From Labyrinthula sp. Ha (taxonomy: Eukaryota; Sar; Bigyra; Labyrinthulida; Labyrinthulaceae): 64,000 nt of DNA. The stretch lies in contig JAALGZ010000005.1 in assembly GCA_015227615.1 (NCBI GenBank), forward strand, positions 930,001 to 994,000. Reading direction: 5' to 3'. Under the pieces are notes generated by a model. It made no database searches, was not told the DNA's origin, and saw only the letters and a program-made list of their open reading frames with translations. Both the position numbers and the translations under genes were made by a program. This document shows positions 47,001 to 58,070 of this stretch, one piece after another. How positions within the stretch are numbered: position 1 is the first letter of the stretch; each line of letters starts with the position of its first letter.

Positions 47001-50000
47001 CTATGCATGAAATATTGGAATTATTAACTCAGGCAAAAACAAACATGGAATAAAGATGACAGTAGTTGCATACTGTGGTAATAGCTGTATAGAGGTAATG
47101 TGGCGAATGGCACCCGGATTTGTCCGCATCCAACAAAACGGTGTTTAGAGGGTTCACATGTCAGTAATCAACTAAGAAGCAGACGATACCCTTATTCTTA
47201 ATTTAATATAAATCGTACCACAAATCATCTAACCTCATAGTTAAAAAGCTGGAAATACTGGAGATAGAACTTGATATTGTTTTTCGATTTATTATTTCTG
47301 GCCGCAGCTAAGCATAAATAGAGAACAAGCTCGAAAATTTCAGGTTATTGGATGATGATGGTATTGCACTTTAGCAGGGAAGAATGCTCTTAGAATTTGC
47401 TGTTCTGATCAAAGCTACAAAGCCCCTCAAAAACTGCATGTTAGATATACTAACCAGTTGCTATCCTAATTGAGATTGAATACATTTTCTTCCGGAGAAG
47501 AGTGGAAGTTGTTCCAAAATCTGATGAATCATGCATGCAGGGACATGTTTATACCTGTTTGGAGTCTGGTAATTGATTTTAGCTACTTTAAATACAGCTA
47601 TTAAGGTCGTGTCAGAGAACAACCCTAATTATATTATTAGAATTAATTCCTTTACAAAATTATGTAGTTAGGTTGAATATTTCAAAGCTCTGTAGGAAGA
47701 TAGGTAGAACCTGTGTACTCCCCAGTTAAACACCCATGAGTTGTAGAATAATTACAGGATCCATAAGTTGGGTTCTCTTACAAAATGTCACAAAATGCTT
47801 GAGGGAAAGTTGAAACTAAAAACAACTCATAGGACACTGTTTTCCTAGATAATTTGCTTAGATTTTCATTGAATTTAAATATCTTCTGGCGATTGAAGAG
47901 TAGGACCTATAAGTAACATAACCAATCTAAAAGACCCAATTTCAACCTTGGAATTTTGATAATAAACACATTTCTATAGTTAGTATTCTAGTGTTTAGTG
48001 ATATTGAATTTACTTTATATGCCTGGCTCATCTAGGCAACACAAACATTGTCTGCCAGAAGGTCTTAAGAGTCTTCGTAAAAAATATAAGTATCAGGGGG
48101 CTAGTAATATAAATTTCCTCGCATAATCTAAAGTAAATATGTCTTTTGCAAAATGTTATTGTATCATCTTGAGCTCTCCTTTTTCTTTTTGGAAAAATCC
48201 GATGTAATTTGTACGTATTCTTATCTCCGAATTTGTTTCTTTTGTCCTGTTTATCTTTCATGGATAAATGTAGCATCAATAGATAACAATTAGAGTAATA
48301 ATGTTTCTTTTGACAAGAATATTCTAGCAGGTATATCTAATTTAACTAGGTCCAATATAACTCTATTAGTACGTTCCTGTGTACATATATCCCCTTTCTA
48401 TTGGAGTAAGCAGTGATCTTATTCACAGTATAACTGCGGGGTCAAAACTTGAACTTAATGCTTTTGGTATTAATTTCATTCTATTTTCCTCGCTAGCTCT
48501 AATGAAAAATTAAAATTCTTACCTGCACCTCTTGTTCCCAGTCGTAAGTTGTTCCATGTTGCCTCTCATTATCATGTGCTTCTATATAAAACACTATGGT
48601 AAATCAAGACTTCCACAAAAAATACTAATTTTGATTAAAAGTATACGAAATCAAAACTGGGACGAAAATGAATCTTTCTGAATCAGAAGAAAATAGATTT
48701 TTAAATATGAGAAACGGGTCAATTTGTCCGCATAAATAATTTTTACTTTTTCCGGCTGGGTAATAGTTTGCACCTTCTTCCCCAAATAATACTATTGATA
48801 TTGGGAGTATTAAGAGAATCTAAAGAGGGCAACAGATGTAAAAAGTAATCACTCCGACAAGGAATTAATGATTGTCCCTTCATAGGGACCTAACATTTTA
48901 ATGGAAACTTGTGATAGACACCGGTACTATCGCTAAAAAAAGCTTGTACTTGCCGATGTCAGGTAGATAAACCCAGAGACATGAATATTATCAGTAATGT
49001 GAGGTAAATGAGTTATAGATGGATCATAACGGTCGAATATTACATTCTAATACTATAAAGGTTAAAAATTAACTCTTTAAATTACCTACATGATCAGTAA
49101 TATTGTTGGGCCTTGACATTAATATGATATATTCTGTTGCTAACTAAATCAGCAAAGTACATAAAATAGCATGTTCAATTGAGGAGCATAAATTGTATGA
49201 ATTGCAATTTTTATATAAGGATAGATAAAAAAAAAGTTTCTTAATAACTGTTCTTATTCGAATATCGATCCTAGATATTATTGCCTATATGAGGAGACTA
49301 AATGGTGTTAAATAGAGAAATCACTTGTCAAGAGCCAAAATCTGTAATAATTAGTTTTTTAAAAGCTATTATATCAAATAAAAGGTTAATTATAACCAGG
49401 TCATGAACGCTGAGTACTACATATGATCCTGGATAGAATAGTACTTCTAGCCTCGACACGTATAATTGTTGTTGTTCTTAAATATCATGTTTGTGAAGAC
49501 TCTTGCTTGTAGGGAATACGTGGTAATAGTTACCAGTATAGTCTATATTTTGTTAATGCAAGTAAACTTTGTAAAACAAAGCTTAGCTGCTAGCGCCCGT
49601 GTATAAGAACGGTTCCGCTGAGTTGGCTACAGGAACCAAATCGGTCGTTCTAACGATATATGCGACCACCTTGTCCCCTGTTTTATCTCTTATATATTTT
49701 GCTACCAAAACTTCTTGCAATATATATATATAATGATTGCAATAGTTCTTAAGTTATCCAATAAGTTCGCAAGAAAGAAGAGTTGTGAAACTTAGTTTGG
49801 GCTGGCGTTATTTTTTCTAGTTTCGTCAGTGTGAGATTGATTGGCCCCTTGGTTTGTTTATTCATAAGAGATTAACAAATTTAAACACCTTTGGTAATAC
49901 AGTACTCGATTAGTGTTGAATGAAAAGCTGCCACAAGGGTAAAGTCAACTTGCGAAGCCTGGAATGAGTGTAATTTTAAATGCTAATCTAGGTAAGATGA

Positions 50001-50026
50001 TATGACATTACTACAAACTGTCCAGG
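44057..50026. other. 6 kb AT-rich stretch without recognisable genes
   Basis: It holds the 3' flank of Hsp70, short open frames (for example 45168-45374 and, on minus, 48028-48279) without recognisable product, and the promoter region of the next gene. A TTTGGGC block occurs at 49796-49802. Confidence 0.5.
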
Positions 50027-50485
50027 ATGAAGCAAATAGAATTCAATGAAATATTTCAAGACGCCACACGTTTGAGCGTAGCATCAACAACTTATGCAAC
50101 CTTTTCGAATTTAATCGCGCCAGATTTATCCCCGAAACACATTGTTATGAATACGGCAAAAATGTCTTTCCAATATTTTCTACTCTCAACATTTTTCTTT
50201 GCGACAAAATCTGCAGTGAAGCGAAACCACGATCGCTTGGTTTCTAAAGATATAATAGTTGGTTATGACTTTTCGAACCGTAAAACAATTTTTTTTCACA
50301 ACTCTTTCTCGGGTTTTTTCACCGGCTCTGTTGCAGGAGCTTTATTCTCAGGGATAAGAAGCGTTCCTCGAACTGGATTGGTTTTCTCTGGATTAAGTAT
50401 CATTGGATTAGGTGCTGTTGATGCTTTTGAAAATTGGAAGAAAAACACGAAACAAAAGTTGTTGAAGAAAAGAAATAAGTTGTAA
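50027..50485 (+). CDS. Small membrane protein, possibly Tim17/Tim22/Tim23 family
   Basis: The 152-residue protein has a hydrophobic segment at about residues 48-62 (FQYFLLSTFFFATKSA). A glycine/serine/alanine-rich stretch follows, FFTGSVAGALFSGIRS, then TGLVFSGLSIIGLGAVDAF, and a strongly basic C-terminal tail (KKNTKQKLLKKRNKL). Small size, glycine-patterned helices (G-x3-G) and the hydrophilic loop before them are what Tim17/22/23-type inner-membrane proteins look like, including the complex I subunit NDUFA11 and assembly factor TIMMDC1. The match is by pattern only; another mitochondrial or peroxisomal membrane protein is possible. There is no intron. The ATG is the first in frame after the 5' flank. 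Confidence 0.6.
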   Translation: MKQIEFNEIFQDATRLSVASTTYATFSNLIAPDLSPKHIVMNTAKMSFQYFLLSTFFFATKSAVKRNHDRLVSKDIIVGYDFSNRKTIFFHNSFSGFFTGSVAGALFSGIRSVPRTGLVFSGLSIIGLGAVDAFENWKKNTKQKLLKKRNKL

Positions 50486-53400
50486 TGTTTTTGCAATTTC
50501 AAAGATTCTACGATATCTTGTTTGTTTGTTTGTTTGAACTCACTACACAAACTAAGGGCAGAAAATTGGAGTAAGACTAGATATATATTGTGCTGAGGAC
50601 TCATAGTTATCTATTTGAGAAGCTCTATGCATAAGTTTGGTAAGAGTTTTTCGGTTTTAATGTTGGTTAGCTTATTGTAGAACAAGCATTTGGTAAAACA
50701 CTGAGCAGTTCAACAAGTCTTAAACAAAATCCGAGAATACTCTAAGAATAGTGATGAATCTTAAGGAAAGAAGGTATGACACGAGTTTCCAAGTTTATAC
50801 TTTTCCTTATAACTATATATAAAATTTTCACCTTTTTATACTGCAGTAATGTAAAATCGTGTTACTCTGTCTCGACTCACGTGGATTTTAGAATGAATTA
50901 TTCAAGTATTTAACTAAGAACTCAGCAGCGCTAAGAATATATGCACTATTAAAAGCTCTACGCATTCTTAGATATAGCGTCCGAATACTTTGCTAGGTAG
51001 TTTCCCGTATTTTAGTTCTAAGTTTTGAGGTAATTACCTGTGGATTTGTTGGTTTGGATCTTAAGTTTGCGTTAAATATCGGTGGAACCTATTGCCCACT
51101 ACAATAATGAATCAGACTGGAGCTCTGCTTGTTAAGAAAGATAATACTATTAGTTTAGCAAAGAGGTATCTGATATCTATTTTATGGATACAATGTAGCC
51201 TGTAACAGCTTCCAATATTAGTGTGATCTATAGCTCAATTACAGAAAACAATTCAGCAGGAAAAGCTCAAAACCTTGAATTTGAAACAATCCCAGGCTCA
51301 CAAATAAAATTAAAACTATGCAGCTTAAGAGTTGCCTTTCTCTGCTTCAAAGTAATCCATCAATTACTGCCGTAGTAGTGTTTATACTAGACATTCCTCG
51401 ATAAAAATCTGTAAACCCAAGAGCTGGATATTATGTTGAAATTTAGTCTTGTTTCAGTAAACTTTTACTTAACCGGTTGACTCAACATATATGTATATGA
51501 GCTGACTATTTCTATTCTAACCATAATACTACCAATATATTCCTCTCATATATAATATTGGAAGAACAATTAGTTCTTTATTATCTGATCGGTTCCTTGC
51601 GAATAAACATTGTCCCTAAAAGCTATGTATAGTTCCTTCTCCATAGATGGGAATTCCCGAAGAAGGATTATCAGATGAAATGATACCATCAAATTTTGTG
51701 TGGTTAAACCACTGCTAGAAGAAATCCACTTTGTAAAACCTAACCTGAAAATCCTTTTCACTCAATTTTAAAGTTATGATCAACAGTTTTAGCCATTAAC
51801 AGTGTTGTATTGCTCAGCATTTCTTTCCACAAACCCTTTTTTGGGAATAAAGAACTTTTAGGTTATGAAACAGTTTTTTGTGCATTGTGCAATAGAAAAA
51901 CATTACCCTGCGTCCCATAACAAATTTTAAGCATAGTAATAATTATTTCTAAACACGAACTTAATGATAAGTGTCCAGGGGTTTACTTAAAGCATATAAT
52001 ATTAGATAGAGCTCAAGTTTCATAGCCAAAACAGGTTAATTTTTCTCTCTTCGTACAAATGATGAAAAATTTTGAGGACGATGGAATTGCCCAATCAGTC
52101 GCTGTAAAGTAAATCTAAATCTGGAGCTTACACGCCGATTCTGGCTATTCTTCTCAATCATTAATTTAACCTCAGGATAGAAATATTAATTTTCTTAGAC
52201 AGATACGTAGTAATTTGGTGTGCGGTTAACTCGTTACGGAATTGGGATCGTCTCATTGAGCTTAATTGCTAGAAGCACTAGCTCCATGTTATCTACAATG
52301 CACTGAAGTACTAAAACTATCTCGGATCAAACCATGACAAAATCCGCACGGTTTCTAACACCTCTTCAAGTAGGAATTCACAACCCTAAAATATCATTAT
52401 TAAATGCTTCTCGACGTGACTAAGTGGCAAAAACTAAATTACTTCCGAAGGGTATTTCCAACTCTCGAGGAAGCTTAGGTCTAGGTTTACTAATCATTTC
52501 TCAAATAATATAAATCAGAGTTGAGACTGGGATTAGGTGATACTTTTACATGGGCAACAGAGAAAAAAAGACACAACAGAGAGAGTTTTTATATATCTTG
52601 AAGAGCAAACCTATTGAGTTGAACAGTTAATATAGTTTGTATTCAACGGACATTGTGATGACCGGGTTCCTTGTCCAGTACCTGGAACTACAAAACCAAA
52701 GCTTGTAACTAATTTGCGGTGATAAGTACAGTGACATTGAGGTATTTACCAGATGTTATTCTTGTAGACAGGAATCTCTTCATGAATTCTGCTCGTATTT
52801 CTGAAATTGAAGTATGAGGTTTTGTTCGAAGGGATAAACTAGTAAACTTAATTGTTGCTGAAAATGTACATAGAATGATATTTCAAGAAGCAATATTTTA
52901 GAGTAGTATGATCGTAGCACTCCACAATACTTAGAGAAATTGATGTGGAAAACTTACACGGTAAAATTATGTTGTTGAAAATATCCGCACTCAAAAATAG
53001 ACAGCATAGGTCTAGGTAGCTCACTTTCATTTTTTGAGAAACATTTACACACCTTTTATATTATTGTTAATGCACATTGCTCAACTAAGCAAAGATTAGA
53101 GGTTAGTAGCATAGATAATGCCGGATCTATTGGCTTTAACTTTAGGAAAGTGAACAAAATGAAGAGAAATACTTGTGAAAGTTTCTTTATGAAAAAGAAG
53201 CTTTTACTCTGTATGCCTTTGAACATGAGTTCAAGTGCCAAGGTTGGCTAAGTAGCCATCATTCAAATATCAAATAACCTCCAAACAAGCAATAATTTTC
53301 TAAAAATTCATCAACATCCAATCTGAAAATGCTGGGCGTCATGATGAACCAACAACACCTCACCCATTTCACTTGAGAAGCTGGGCTATACCCCTTAAAC

Positions 53401-54632
53401 ATGTTGTATATAAGTTGATTTGAAGGGTTTGCTCAATAAAAGAAAGGTGCAGTATATATGTTTAGATAGTTTGCAGATTCGTTGTATTTTGCTCATTTAC
53501 ATCGTATGAGTAATAGAATAGTAGCAGTTTGTGAAGATGGACTGTAGGAGGGTTAAGAAGTTTTCTGGTAAATCAGAAGCGTGTTGTACCTATTTTATAC
53601 ATAACTTATTTGGCACTTGGTCCCCATTCTCAAAAGTATAATTAAATCAGATTTAAAAAAAATTAAAATTGACAGTTACGACGCAATAGTGAGGGTAACT
53701 ATTAAACTAACTGCAAAATGGGTATCCGCACTCTAACCTTTGTTGACCAGTACTTTTTTCATATTTGTTGGTCAGAAAAAGAAGAAAATACGAAAAAAAT
53801 GTTGTCTAGTAAAAGAAAGGTAATGGAAGCTTTCTTTTAATCTTGAAAGATTCGTTTGTACAACCAACAACAAACAGAATCAGTTCTTGAAATTTTTTCT
53901 CTGCTTAGAGCCTTGAAAGGTACTAAGAGGCTAGATATCTGACAAGTTACTCAAAAAGAGAAAACAATTACTAAAACCTTTAGTAATATTCATCTACGAT
54001 CTTTGACACATCTCTTAGTTGTGGGTTGTTGAGACTTAATTTCCCAAAATGTCCTTTTGGTCAGAAGAATGTAATAGGCAAGCCCCAGCTAAAGTAATAG
54101 TTGATGAACTTGAATTACTATATTCAAATTAACACGAATAACCGTGGAGAGATTAAGGAAATTAAGTCAAATATAGTAACAAGGACAGTTTAGCATCACT
54201 TCTTGCAGGTTTACTTTCCTTTCTGAAATTCAACCCCTCAAGAAAATGTTAACGGAAGTTAGAAGTCATCCTTCGCCTGTTCATTCACAAGTTAATTCAT
54301 CTTTGCTGATGTCCAAACGTTTTCACTCCAATAAAGGGTTCATGGTCTGAGCTATGTTAGTTTTCATGACCCAGTAATTAGGAATGTCCATCTAGAACTA
54401 GCGCCGTTAAAGTTTTCTCGTGACGAGAAATCTTCTCGTTTGATGGCAGGATGATTTTAGATTATATGTGTACCTTATGAAAATAAGAGTATTCTTTCCT
54501 TATCAGCTTTAGACCAGGTTGAAAAAACAGCAAAAAACAGTAAATCTACAATCTCAAGAATTCTGAAGATTTTCATTGAGGTCTCTACCAGTTACCAAAC
54601 TAATCTTTTCTCTTTGGTTGTCTAATTCGCAA
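50486..54632. other. 4.1 kb AT-rich stretch without recognisable genes
   Basis: Short open frames only (for example 51570-51761, 52848-53030 and 53056-53241 on minus), none with recognisable content. The last 100 bp are the cyclophilin promoter. Confidence 0.5.
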
Positions 54633-54649
54633 TTGCCCAAAATATTATA
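54633..54649 (+). promoter_or_regulatory. 17-bp upstream element shared with the FY-repeat gene
   Basis: TTGCCCAAAATATTATA lies 110 bp before the cyclophilin ATG, identical to 14333-14349. A perfect palindrome GGCCATATGGCC follows at 54653-54664. Confidence 0.5.
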
Positions 54650-54692
54650 CAAGGCCATATGGCCATTTAGCAAAGAACTCTAAATCGGTTCG

Positions 54693-54700
54693 TTCTAGAA
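54693..54700 (+). promoter_or_regulatory. Possible minimal heat shock element of cyclophilin
   Basis: TTCTAGAA is one inverted TTC/GAA pair about 45 bp before the ATG. It repeats half of the Hsp70 element. Two units alone are weak evidence. Confidence 0.3.
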
Positions 54701-54742
54701 AATAGATATCAAATCTAAACCAAAGAAACAAGAAAAGTAAAC

Positions 54743-55296
54743 ATGCCTAACCCAACAGTATTTTTTGATGTAACCGTAAATGGAAACCCTCTTGGGAGAA
54801 TCACCATGGAACTATTTGCTGATGTTGTTCCTAAAACTGCTGAAAACTTTAGAGCACTATGCACTGGGGAGAAAGTAGATATTTTTCCTATAATTTAACT
54901 CTTTAGGGAACTGGAAGCAGTGGAAAACCTCTTCACTTCAAGGGAAGCACCTTTCACAGAATCATTCCAGGGTTTATGGCGCAAGGTGGTGACTTTACCA
55001 GAGGAAATGGAACTGGTGGGGAAAGTATCTACGGATCCAAGTTTGAAGATGAAAACTTCACAAAGAAGCACACTGGAGCAGGAGTGTTGTCCATGGCCAA
55101 CGCTGGACCAGGAACAAATGGATCCCAATTCTTTATGTGCTTTGAGAAGACTGCATGGTTAGATGGTAAGCACGTTGTATTTGGGCAAGTTCAAGCTGGC
55201 TCAGTTGACGTTATGCAAAGCTTAGCGAAGTATGGAAGCCAAAGTGGAAGTACCTCTGTTCCTGTGGTAATTGCTGACTGCGGGCAACTTAGCTAA
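54743..55296 (+). CDS. Cyclophilin A-type peptidyl-prolyl isomerase (two exons)
   Basis: Exon 1 (54743-54874, 44 codons) and exon 2 (54907-55296) give 173 residues, starting [14 protein letters not shown] and ending VIADCGQLS. The active site is intact: [20 protein letters not shown] carries the catalytic arginine, phenylalanine and glutamine, and [11 protein letters not shown] the tryptophan that contacts cyclosporin and the following histidine. The seven-residue divergent-loop insertion (SSGKPLH) typical of plant and many protist cyclophilins is present, which explains the length over the 165 residues of human CypA. It isomerises Xaa-Pro bonds in the cytosol; no targeting peptide is visible. 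Without splicing, the frame would run into a stop just before exon 2, so the intron call decides the protein. Confidence 0.95.
54875..54906 (+). other. 32-nt intron in the cyclophilin gene
   Basis: GAGAAA|GTAGAT donor and actctttag|GGAACT acceptor; removal joins TGEK to [13 protein letters not shown], exactly as expected for the family. A tttaact near the acceptor could be the branch site. Confidence 0.9.
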
Positions 55297-55506
55297 ACCT
55301 GCTTCCTTAAGGATTAAATACATTTAACTTATTCTTACGATGAGCAATCTATATTCCCTAGCTAAACTTCTCTTGAGATAGCAACCTTATTCTGATCTTT
55401 GAAGATCAAGTGAGAAATATAAGTAAAATACTACTTATATATTGAGCAAAAACAAGTATATAGAATATTATAGCTTATAGTATAGGGAAACTAGTGTTAA
55501 AATACT

Positions 55507-56430
55507 TTATTTAAGTTTCAATAGGATATAAGATGCAGTATCTGTAGAGCCTTTGACAATAGTTGGATCAACTACATGTTCAGCCAAAGCTTTAATATCT
55601 AAGAATGATAATTTTATTATTCTTCCTATTTCACATTTCTTCAGTATTTTAAATAGACTATCAGGCGTTAGAATACTATATATTTCTCCTTCTAGTTTCC
55701 TGAGTTCTCCTTGATTGAAATCGGCTCCACTCACTCTTAAGTCCTATCTTCATTAAAACACATCTATGTTTTTTCTTAAGAAGGCACGATACCTCTAGGA
55801 AAAGTTAACACTATGAGCTTTGTTTATAATATCACCGAAAACAGTGAATATTTCTGTATCTCTGGTTACACTATCTATTCCTACTTCGTTAGGTAAATTA
55901 TCTTTGAGAATTTCTTTGCTAGCCTTTATCCAACCTCACACAATTTCAAACCTTTGTCTTTCACTTAATAAGAGTGGAGAGTAATCAACAGAAAGCTGTT
56001 CAACTTTATCTTTTCTTATCAATAAATGTTTTGAGTTCTCTAAATATATTATATATTTGATACAACTATTTACTGTTTTGGTTGGCTAGCATCAACATAA
56101 CAGAATAACCAGAATTCTAACCTGTTTTCTTTAATATCTTCAAAAAGTATTAGCAAAGATTATTGGACACTAATCAAATAGCACAAAAAATATATCTAGT
56201 TATATAAATTTCACTTATGATATATTGAACAAGAGTTTCTTGTGCATATTTAGCAGCTTATTTTCCTGCATGACCATCAAAAATATCAAAACAAACAAAT
56301 AAACTTCCAAATATGTTATGGTCTACTGTTGAATAGTTGAGATCCTTCTTCCTTTTACAAATACTTTGGTTAGATAAAACACCAGTAGTAATTTTTAATT
56401 TGCCTTCTTTAAGACAATAAGATCATGGAA
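55507..56430 (-). pseudogene. Decayed PP2C-type protein phosphatase
   Basis: Three family landmarks occur in order on the minus strand. Near 56240-56300 is CFDIFDGHAGK followed, after a stop codon, by AAKYAQETL; this is the metal-binding DGHxG motif of PP2C. Near 55920-56010 is DKVEQLSVDYSPLLLSERQR, ending EIV-stop-GWI, which matches the conserved LSxDHxP...ERxRI...GG block. At the end (55507-55734) DIKALAEHVVDP and IVKGSTDTASYILLKL match the C-terminal GSxDN segment. The first landmark is in a different frame from the other two, and several stop codons fall between them with no convincing splice sites, so the gene looks dead. PP2C enzymes are Mg/Mn-dependent Ser/Thr phosphatases. A very intron-rich live gene is the less likely alternative. 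Confidence 0.6.
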
Positions 56431-56967
56431 TAGTTCTCGCTGCTGAATTGCCAAAGGAGCAATATATATTTTCAGTGGCCGTTTTTTTTATTAACATGGT
56501 ATATCTTGGCTACTTTGAACCTATGAAACGCCTCATCCAGCATAATTCCAATTATTTCATTAGAGCTTATAGTATACTTAAGAAGAAGCATCTCCAGATC
56601 CAGAAATAGATTTCGCAACCCCTTCTCTGCGACTATTACAATAACACAAGCATTTAGTGTAAATTTTGTTCTACCCATTGCGCTGCTAGTTCACCTTGAT
56701 ATTCTAGAGAAAGCTCTCTCTCCCAGAGGACTTTCCTCATCGTTTTTTTATGTTTGCGTTGGGATAACTGTTACTATGTGGGGGCTACTCCAAACAATAG
56801 CCCATTTTCTTGACTTTTCCAAGGTAGGAAGCTTCCTATATCCGAAAAACATCTATTGGTTTCAACTTTTGGCTTCCGACTACTCAAATGATTCTAGCTT
56901 CAAACAGAAACTAAAAGAATCCTTGAATTTTTTATATTGTTTTTTTTTGTGAGAAATTAATTTTCTG
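56431..56967. other. Short AT-rich gap
   Basis: Only a small minus-strand open frame (56472-56678) without recognisable product. It might be a remnant of the PP2C N-terminal extension, but no motif supports that. Confidence 0.35.
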
Positions 56968-58070
56968 TTGTATTTTTGCGTTTTGTTAGACATAGATAAA
57001 TACATTATTATAATCAATAACACCAAAAGATTGGCCCAGGTAGAAGCTAAAAAAGAAGATTTTTGTCGTGCACAGAATAGAGTTTGCATTTTTTTCAAGG
57101 AAGGGAAACGAATCCATTTTAGTTTAGGGAATTACTGGGCTGTGGAGAAAAGCTTAGATCAGGTCGTGCTGGCATGGCAGACTATTTCCAGGCTCTTGAT
57201 TAGAGACAACAAGTTAGATTTTCGAATTCTTCTTAAGTATTTTCTTATTGGCGCTATCAAGTCTTATCCGATTGGGTATCCCATTCTAGATTTTCCTTAG
57301 AGATTTTTGATAATTATAGGAATGTGTCAAGTTCGGAACCTGGTTTTGTCTGATTCTTGTTGATTCATTTTCCAGGCATTAGACTAACTCTTGTTCGGAG
57401 ATGAAAAAGTATTTGGAGATATGGCATTTTACCCACAGAAAGGGACTGCGAAACATTTAGATTACTTCTTTCATAACTCTATTTTCCCTCATGCCAGTTT
57501 ATTACCTGATCTTACCTCAGAAGCCAGTGTGTTCTAGTGAAGGGAGGTCTTTTGTCAAAACACTCAAAAGTCAGAACACTTAAATTAAGACTGAGAGATG
57601 AAGTGGGGCTACTTCCTTTACCTTACTACTAGAACCGTGTTCTTAGTGCCTAGTTACATACTTCCGCTATTCTCCTATTCTCTATGTTCCTGTTCTGAAG
57701 ATCCGGGGATTTCACTGGTTATTTAGAGCAAAGCGAGTGAAGGTTTCTGGTTGCCCAAACAGCATTTCTAGATAAAATGAAAACAATAGTGCAAAAATCA
57801 TGTAATGGAAACAACGCTACTTTCACGTGTTTGTGCAAGACACCGTATTATCTTCGAAAACTATTTGAAATGGTCTATGTGGCGTATTGAGATGTCCGAC
57901 ATAAACTATTATCGATTATGGTTGTTTCTTGGTTATAATTCACTTCTAGCTGCGCTTTTTCTTGAGTAGCTTCAGAAAGGTAGACTATATCGCTCATATG
58001 GTAGTTTTAGATGTAGAAAGTGTGAATCTGTGTGGGTGTTGGCTATTTCAGGATTAAAAAAAATTTAGAT
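56968..58070 (+). pseudogene. Possible decayed coding sequence, family unknown
   Basis: One single frame over 1.1 kb has long open runs separated by about a dozen stops, fewer than expected for DNA of this composition, and its base composition is less AT-rich than its surroundings. Protein-like runs include VEKSLDQVVLAWQTIS, GDMAFYPQKGTAKHLDYF and a late RCRKCESVWV with a C-x2-C pair. I do not recognise a family. It could also be chance. Confidence 0.3.
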
